Assembly (NCBI GenBank): GCA_964619265.1
Contig: CAZUCE010000029.1
Span: 1 to 53,034, forward strand
Source: CAZUCE01 sp964619265
GTDB lineage: Bacteria > Planctomycetota > UBA1135 > GCA-002686595
Length of the DNA stretch: 53,034 bases
Reading direction: 5' to 3'
A model generated the notes under the pieces. That model was not told the origin of the DNA and did no database searches. It saw nothing but the letters and a program-made list of their open reading frames with translations. Of this stretch, positions 44,382-53,034 are shown piece by piece. The translations under genes and the position numbers were made by a program. Every line of letters starts with the position of its first letter. Position 1 is the first letter of the stretch.

Positions 44382-45017
44382 CTATTCGGGGGCGAACTTC
44401 TGCAGCTTGCGCTGGAGGGAACGGCGGTGGATTCCCAGCCGGCGAGCCGCTTCTGAAATGTTGCCTCCAGCGTCCGAGAGCACGCGGTTGATGTGCTCCC
44501 ATTCCGCGCGTGCCAGGGTCGGGGCTCGCAGGTCCTTGCCCGCTCCTGGCCCAGTCCCACCGGACCCACTCCCACCGGACCCAGCCCCACCAGAACCCGC
44601 CGCTCCAGAACCCGCCGCTCCGGCGCTCTCCCCCGAAGAGCCGCGCCGCCCGCGAACGAAGGCCTGGAGAATGTCGTCGGCATCGGCCGGCTTGGGCAGG
44701 TAGTTGGTCGCCCCCCCCTTGGTCGCCTCCACGGCGGTCGAGATGCTCCCGTAGCCGGTCAAAACCACGACTTCCGTGCCCGGGTCGAGCTTCTTCAGCT
44801 CCCCCAGCAACTCCAAGCCCGTACCGCCGGGCATTTTGAGGTCGACCACGGCCATCTCCGGGGATTCCACGCGGGCCAACTCCAGAGCTTCCGCGCAGCT
44901 CCCCGCGGTCCGAACCTCGAACCCCCGGCCGCGAAATGCGCGGGCGAGGCGCTCCCGGAAGATTTGGTCGTCGTCGACCAGCAGCAGGCTCTGGGGGTGC
45001 TCTTCGCGCGGCTCCAT
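44382..45017 (-). CDS. regA: RegA/PrrA-type redox response regulator
   Basis: 211 aa. Receiver domain with acidic pocket DDD15-17, phospho-acceptor Asp59 (AVVDLKMPGG), Thr87 and Lys109 (YLPKPAD). A long Gly/Ser/Ala linker (about 124-158) follows, much longer than in Rhodobacter RegA. The C-terminal Fis-type helix-turn-helix is EHINRVLSDAGGNISEAARRLGIHRRSLQRKLQKFAP, the RegA recognition region. It activates respiratory and other redox genes when phosphorylated by RegB. ATG at 45017 was chosen over an upstream frame start at 45164. Confidence 0.9.
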   Translation of the reverse strand: MEPREEHPQSLLLVDDDQIFRERLARAFRGRGFEVRTAGSCAEALELARVESPEMAVVDLKMPGGTGLELLGELKKLDPGTEVVVLTGYGSISTAVEATKGGATNYLPKPADADDILQAFVRGRRGSSGESAGAAGSGAAGSGGAGSGGSGSGGTGPGAGKDLRAPTLARAEWEHINRVLSDAGGNISEAARRLGIHRRSLQRKLQKFAPE

Positions 45018-45232
45018 GGTGCAGATATATAGCGTCCTAGGCGGCTGGCTCCGCGTCTTGGTCGCCGAAGCGGAGGGGATCTCGCCGGGCATGGCCCCGG
45101 CAGCCGGGGGGGGACGCCGAGGGCGTTCGGGGTCCCTGGCCTCAAGGATCTGGAGCGGGCTCAAGAACCGCCCGGAGGTATCTCGATGGGTCCGGTGGTT
45201 CCCCCTGTGCCGCCCCCTACGGCTCCTCCTCT

Positions 45233-48601
<3,369 letters not shown>

Positions 48602-48712
48602 GAGTCCCCGTTCGCGAGGGGGCACAGCTCCTGGCTTGGCGCTGGCGGATTCTCAGATTCTCAGAGTCTCAGAGTCCGGGACCGCCCGAAACACCTTGCC
48701 GAACGGCGCAGA

Positions 48713-50068
48713 TCAGGAGGGCGAGTCGCCTGGCGCCGGAAGCACGAAGGTAGCTTGGGTTCCAGCGCCTTCGGTCGACTGCAGCTCGAGCCGGCCCCCC
48801 AATCGCTCGGCGAGCGTCCGGACAACGAACAGCCCCAGCCCCATCCCGCGCCCAGGATCCTTGGTCGTAAAGAACGGATCGCTGGCGCGTTCGAGGGTCT
48901 CGGCGTCCATGCCACTCCCGGAGTCTTGCACGCGTATCGCGATTTCGCCGTCGAGCTCTTCGCCACGCACTTCAACCAAAGTCCCGGCTCGCGAAGCGTC
49001 GAGGCCGTTGCGCACCAAGGCGCGCAAGGCGCGGGTCACTGCGACGCGCGGAACGCGCAGCCGCGCTTCGGCCAACGGACCCAGGTCGACTCGCACGCGA
49101 CCGGGTTCACCGACCTGATCCAGGGCGCGAGCCACCAGCTCGCCAATCGGCGAATCCGCCATTTCCTCGCCAACCGTTTCGCCCGCGTCCAAGCTCATTT
49201 GATCCAGGATCTTCCGGCACCGAGCCACCTCGCGCCGAATCAACTGGGCATCTTCGGTTTGAGCGTCTGGCGCATGGGCTTGCTCCAATTCGCGACCTAG
49301 CTCTTTGGCTACCACCGCGATCGTCGACAGCGGAGAAGAGAGTTCGTGGGCCGCGCCCGCCGCGAGGTTTGCCAGCGCCTCAAGCCGCAGGGCATCGGCT
49401 CGCCGCTGGCGAACGCCCTCCAGCTCGCGTTCCCGTTCCAGTAGCTCGGCCAGCAGCGTCCGCACGAAATAGGCGGTAAACGTCGCGACCGCGACGAACG
49501 CCGCCAGGGAGCCCCAGGCCCACAGACTGAGATCCTGAAGCGATCGCGATCGCCCGGGGACCTCGTAGACCAAGGTCGGCGCGCCGATCCCCGGCAGCGC
49601 CACATGGCGCCACAGAACCAGCGCGAACCCCGCCACGGCCGCGCCGACCACCGACAAGAGCCAGCGCCCATCCAGAATGACCGTGGACAGCACCAGGTTG
49701 ACAAAGAAGAACGCAACGAAAGGATTTCCGGCTCCGCCCGTGAAGTACAGCAGCGCTGCGAGCAGCAACACGTCGAACACCAACACCACCCCGAGCACGT
49801 GCCGGCCGACACGCACCCAAGACTCGGGTTGGCCCGAGCGCGACTGCCACGCGAACCAACCCTGCAAGGCCAGGTTCGCCATCATTCCGAGCATGATGAC
49901 CGCCACCAGCGGCAGCAGCGGGAGCTCGACTCCCACCCCGAAGTGCACCGCGGCAATCGTGGCCAACTGCCCCAAAACTGCGGCGCTGCGCAACTTGAGC
50001 AACCACGAGAGGTTGATCCGCACGCGTTCGGGCGTGGCGGCGTGGGCTGGGTCTCGACGAAGGGCCAT
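48713..50068 (-). CDS. regB: RegB/PrrB-type redox sensor histidine kinase
   Basis: 451 aa. Six predicted membrane helices (about 25-205) contain the RegB quinone-binding heptapeptide as GGAGNPF (111-117). The H box is AHELSSPLSTIA with phospho-His 241. 43 residues on is Cys284 (ARCRKIL), matching the position of the redox-active Cys265 of Rhodobacter RegB. The ATPase domain has RNGLDAS, QDSGSGM and GMGLGLFV. It should sense quinone redox state and phosphorylate RegA, encoded 3.7 kb away on the same strand. ATG at 50068. Confidence 0.9.
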   Translation of the reverse strand: MALRRDPAHAATPERVRINLSWLLKLRSAAVLGQLATIAAVHFGVGVELPLLPLVAVIMLGMMANLALQGWFAWQSRSGQPESWVRVGRHVLGVVLVFDVLLLAALLYFTGGAGNPFVAFFFVNLVLSTVILDGRWLLSVVGAAVAGFALVLWRHVALPGIGAPTLVYEVPGRSRSLQDLSLWAWGSLAAFVAVATFTAYFVRTLLAELLERERELEGVRQRRADALRLEALANLAAGAAHELSSPLSTIAVVAKELGRELEQAHAPDAQTEDAQLIRREVARCRKILDQMSLDAGETVGEEMADSPIGELVARALDQVGEPGRVRVDLGPLAEARLRVPRVAVTRALRALVRNGLDASRAGTLVEVRGEELDGEIAIRVQDSGSGMDAETLERASDPFFTTKDPGRGMGLGLFVVRTLAERLGGRLELQSTEGAGTQATFVLPAPGDSPS

Positions 50069-50375
50069 GCGTTGAGCGCGAGCCTAGCAACCGGGCACGG
50101 AAGCACCACATCGGGTGTTCGCCATCGGCTGTTTTCACGCTCTCGGACTCCATCTGGCCTCTTCTCTGTGCCGATGAATCTGGTCTACCCCCGCGTCGGA
50201 ACTTCCCAAAGTTCCCGCCCTGCCAGGCGACCGGTCCGAACGAGCCGATTTTTGGTTAGGGACGCTGCGTGCACAAATTTCAAGCCACTGCGAAACGCAG
50301 CCTGAGGCCACCCGGGGTTTGGCTCTCGAAGGCCTGGTCTATCAGGCTCGGCGAAAGCCAGCGGGAGCGGTTCGA
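50069..50375. other. Divergent control region between regB and the PAS kinase
   Basis: 307 bp. It holds one short inverted repeat (GGAACTT-CCCA-AAGTTCC at 50198-50215), a possible operator. An AT-richer stretch around 50248-50280 (TTTTTGGTTAGGG ... ACAAATTT) could supply a promoter for the rightward kinase. No gene is supported here; a frame upstream of the kinase start (from 50319) is not coding-like. Confidence 0.4.
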
Positions 50376-52127
50376 ATGAACCGTCGCCTGGAAGAACAGC
50401 TGCGTCAGCTCGGCCTCGACAGCTCGCAGCCCCCGGCTAGCCCGGAAGCTTGGCAGGCCCTGCTCGATTCTGTCGACCAGACCTACGATCAGGCCGATCG
50501 GGAACGCGACCTGGCCAGAGAGTCCAGCGACCTTTCCGCCGGCGAGCTCCAGCACGTCAGTGCCGACCTCAGGCGCTCGCGCGCCAAACTGTCCGTCGAG
50601 CGCGAGCGCCTGCTCTCGATGGTCGAGCACCTCGGCGAAGCCCTGTGCCTCACGGATGAATCCGGCTTGATCGTACTCGTCAACCCCGAGGCAACTCGGC
50701 TCCTCCGCGGCACGCCCGAAGAACTTCTGGGCCGCCCGCTGGCCGAGCTCTTCCCCTCCGAAGAGCGCCTCCACCTCACGCAAGCGCGTCGCGAAGAACA
50801 GCAGTTCCTGCTCGCGGCCGACGGCTCTCCCATCGAGGTGGCCTACAACCTGCGCCCCATCCAAGCGACCCAGTCTCGCACGGACGCGGCGGAAGTCTCG
50901 AACGCCTACGTCCTCGTCTTTCGCGACGTTTCCGAACTCCAGCTAGCACGCCGGTCGGCCCTCGAAGCCGCCCGCCTCAAAGATCAGTTCCTGGCCAACG
51001 TCAGCCACGAGATCCGCACGCCGATGAACTCCATCCTCGGCTTCAGCGAAATGCTCCGCGGTGAAGAGCACCTCACCGAGCGCGCCAAGACCCATCTCGA
51101 TTCCATCCAGGACAGTGGTGAGCAACTCCTAGCTCTGCTCAACAACATCCTCGACCTCTCCAAACTCCAAAGCGACACCCTCCCTACCGATCCCGCCTCG
51201 GTCGATCTCGAATCGCTCCTGCATTCCACCGTCGCTTCCGTTCAGCCCGCTGTCAGCGCCAAGGGCCTCCGGCTCAACACCGCGTTCCCCGAAGACCTGC
51301 CGCGCACCCTGCGCACCGATCCCCAGCGGCTTCGTCAGATCTGCAGTCACCTGCTCGACAACGCGATCAAATTCACCCCGCGCGGCAGGATCGACCTGTG
51401 CATCTCGCTCGATCCCAGCACCCGCTCGCACCTGCTGCTTCACGTCACCGACACCGGCATCGGCATCGACCCCGACCACCACGAGTGGATCTTCGAACCC
51501 TTCCGCCAAAGCGACGCCTCCCTCACACGCTCCTACGGCGGCGCCGGTCTCGGGCTCACCCTGGCTCGCGAACTCGCCCGCAAACTTGGAGGCGACCTGT
51601 TCATCGACTCGGCCCTCGGCCACGGCTCGACTTTCACCCTCAGATTGCCGCTTGGCTTCGCCCTCCCCGAGCCCAAATCGCTCCCCCAACATCCCGCACC
51701 AACCGCTCAAACCAGCTGTTCCCTCCATCGCCCGCTCGAAGGCAATCGCATCCTCCTCGCAAGCCGTCACCCCCAAGCCACCATTTGGGCCGATCACCTC
51801 CGCGATGCCGGCGCCGAACTCGAACTCACCACCACCGCGGCCTCCATCCGCACGCGGCTCGAATCCACCCCCCCCATCGACGTGGCCCTGTTCGACGCCG
51901 TCCTCGAAGACGAAGCAGCTCCTTCCCTCGTCCAATCCCTGCGCAGCTCCGGCCACGCAGCCCCCCTCGTCGTGCTCGACTCGGGCGCCCTCTTCGCCGC
52001 CGGTCGCCGTTGCCTAGAAGCCGGTTGCGATGAGCACCTCGAAACCCCCATCGCCCCCGCCAGCCTGGTCGCCACCTGTGCGCGATTCCTGGGGCTAGGC
52101 GGCAGCCCCCAACGACTCGCAGGCTGA
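50376..52127 (+). CDS. Soluble PAS histidine kinase with degenerate receiver
   Basis: 583 aa, no membrane helix. An N-terminal coiled coil (about 20-65), PAS (about 78-190), HisKA with phospho-His about 211 (NVSHEIRTPMNSIL), then HATPase (about 310-425) with LLDNAIKF, DTGIGI and GGAGLGLTL. A receiver-like C-terminal domain (about 455-570) keeps LFD in place of the acceptor strand. However, it lacks the N-terminal acidic pair (ILLASRH instead of ILLAEDD) and the conserved Lys (ETPI), so it is likely a protein-binding pseudo-receiver. ATG at 50376 follows a purine-rich site (GGGAGCGG). Confidence 0.9.
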   Translation: MNRRLEEQLRQLGLDSSQPPASPEAWQALLDSVDQTYDQADRERDLARESSDLSAGELQHVSADLRRSRAKLSVERERLLSMVEHLGEALCLTDESGLIVLVNPEATRLLRGTPEELLGRPLAELFPSEERLHLTQARREEQQFLLAADGSPIEVAYNLRPIQATQSRTDAAEVSNAYVLVFRDVSELQLARRSALEAARLKDQFLANVSHEIRTPMNSILGFSEMLRGEEHLTERAKTHLDSIQDSGEQLLALLNNILDLSKLQSDTLPTDPASVDLESLLHSTVASVQPAVSAKGLRLNTAFPEDLPRTLRTDPQRLRQICSHLLDNAIKFTPRGRIDLCISLDPSTRSHLLLHVTDTGIGIDPDHHEWIFEPFRQSDASLTRSYGGAGLGLTLARELARKLGGDLFIDSALGHGSTFTLRLPLGFALPEPKSLPQHPAPTAQTSCSLHRPLEGNRILLASRHPQATIWADHLRDAGAELELTTTAASIRTRLESTPPIDVALFDAVLEDEAAPSLVQSLRSSGHAAPLVVLDSGALFAAGRRCLEAGCDEHLETPIAPASLVATCARFLGLGGSPQRLAG

Positions 52128-52151
52128 TTCCCCAAGGCGCTAACCTCGTGC

Positions 52152-53034
52152 ATGGACACGAGCCAACGATTCGCCGACACCTACGCGGCCCTCCGCCCAA
52201 GCGCCTCTTTCTTCGAGAGCAAGTCCCCGCTCTTCCTAGCAGCCAGCCTGCTCGCCCTCGACCCGGGCCCCGCCACCCAGCCCGGCCGCTCCGGCGCCCC
52301 ACTGGTCGACGGCTCCGCCTACTCAAGCGCGGTCCAAGCCCTGCGCAAGTCTCCCGGCTGGTCCCACCCCGCCCGCGGATTCCTCCGCTATCCCCTAGCA
52401 GCGCTCTGCCTCCGCAAACAGATCGCCCCCACCGATCTCCACTCCGCCTACCTCAACTTCGGCACCCTCGCGCGCAAACACAAGCTCCCCCGCGCCAACA
52501 CCACCTGGCTCCTGCTCGCCGCCACCCTCCACTTCACCGAGCACCGCCAACTCATCGAAGACCACCAGGCCGCCCACCTCAAGCGGGTCTACAAATCCTG
52601 GCGCCGCCAACACTTCTTCCTCACCAACGCCGCCTACCTACCCCTAGCCCTCCTCCATTCCCTTCACCACGACGCACGCACCTCCACCCAGCGCCTCGAA
52701 CTCGCCTACCTCACTCTCAAAAGCCTCAAATCCAGCCACCAGTCCGACCGCTACGGCGCCGCCCAAATCCTCTCACTCCTCCCCCAAACCGATCCCGCCG
52801 AACTCGCCACCCGCCTCGACCGACTCCACACTGCCGCCCGAGCCAACAAACTCCGCTCGCGCACCCTCCTCACCCACCTAGCCGTCCCAGCCTGCCTGCC
52901 CCTGCCCTCCCAGGCCATCGCCGACCGCATCGCCCATCTCCGCGACGAACTCCGCTCCCACACCAAAGGCCTACCCAAAGCCACCGCCACATCCGTCGCC
53001 ATCTCCCTCACCTCCGAAGAAGCCGTCCTTGCCC
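52152..53034 (+). CDS. DUF4003-like protein (runs off window)
   Basis: An open frame from an ATG at 52152 (MDTSQRFADTYAAL) to the window edge, 294 residues so far. The order FESKSPLFLAASLL, RGFLRYPLAALCL, YKSWRRQHFFLTNAAYLPLALL and SDRYGAAQILSLL resembles DUF4003 proteins of Firmicutes (compare the HFFLT..DYPLA motif there); function unknown. Codon choice is strikingly C-ending. It begins 24 bp after the kinase stop and may be cotranscribed with it. Confidence 0.68.
   Translation, partial: MDTSQRFADTYAALRPSASFFESKSPLFLAASLLALDPGPATQPGRSGAPLVDGSAYSSAVQALRKSPGWSHPARGFLRYPLAALCLRKQIAPTDLHSAYLNFGTLARKHKLPRANTTWLLLAATLHFTEHRQLIEDHQAAHLKRVYKSWRRQHFFLTNAAYLPLALLHSLHHDARTSTQRLELAYLTLKSLKSSHQSDRYGAAQILSLLPQTDPAELATRLDRLHTAARANKLRSRTLLTHLAVPACLPLPSQAIADRIAHLRDELRSHTKGLPKATATSVAISLTSEEAVLA

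Overview
The window is a GC-rich chromosomal segment of a Gram-negative-type bacterium. It has a TonB-dependent receptor, lipid A-type membrane proteins, an alternative complex III respiratory chain, Ser/Thr kinases with TPRs and several hybrid histidine kinases. This mix, and the act-cox layout, fits Planctomycetota best (inference; no rRNA or other marker is present). I see no transposase, prophage or CRISPR array.

Region by region. 1-0.7 kb: the 5' part of a TonB-dependent receptor, then tRNA-Gly(GCC) with its own terminator. 0.8-13.2 kb: housekeeping genes, mostly on the minus strand (thiD, a DHH phosphoesterase, a TIM-barrel epimerase, purB, a vanZ-like/rsbW-like/nadC operon, a ComEA-like protein, ruvC), with a plus-strand glycosyltransferase/LAB_N pair and ispD-ispF. 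13.2-17.1 kb: an ABC exporter and a PpiC-like periplasmic protein. 17.3-24.2 kb: an accessory block with a degenerate zinc-peptidase-like secreted protein, two tandem paralogous cobalamin-binding radical SAM enzymes and a lipoprotein zinc peptidase. 24.3-29.4 kb: a hypothetical gene, a soluble Ser/Thr kinase with TPRs, and typA/bipA. 29.6-44.0 kb: one 12-gene minus-strand respiratory superoperon, actA-actB-actC-actDE-actF-small membrane protein-sco-ctaC-ctaD-ctaE-ctaF-second subunit III. 44.4-52.1 kb: a two-component cluster with regA and regB (redox regulators) either side of a large hybrid kinase, then another kinase. The window ends in a partial DUF4003-like gene.

Two things stand out. First, three long perfect palindromes (13222-13379, 27263-27402, 29416-29591) share one core and one architecture. 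Each has 51-69 bp perfect arms enclosing two adjacent 19-nt hairpins, so each strand can fold into a three-way junction with almost no unpaired bases. They lie 1-17 nt after stop codons, and base differences between copies are matched in both arms. I do not recognise the family. Second, the respiratory operon is next to a RegB/RegA-type redox two-component system. RegB keeps the quinone-binding GGxxNPF motif and the conserved redox cysteine, and an exact match to the RegA-type site GCGGC-N5-GTCGC lies upstream of actA. Together these suggest a quinone-sensing circuit controlling complex III and the caa3 oxidase.
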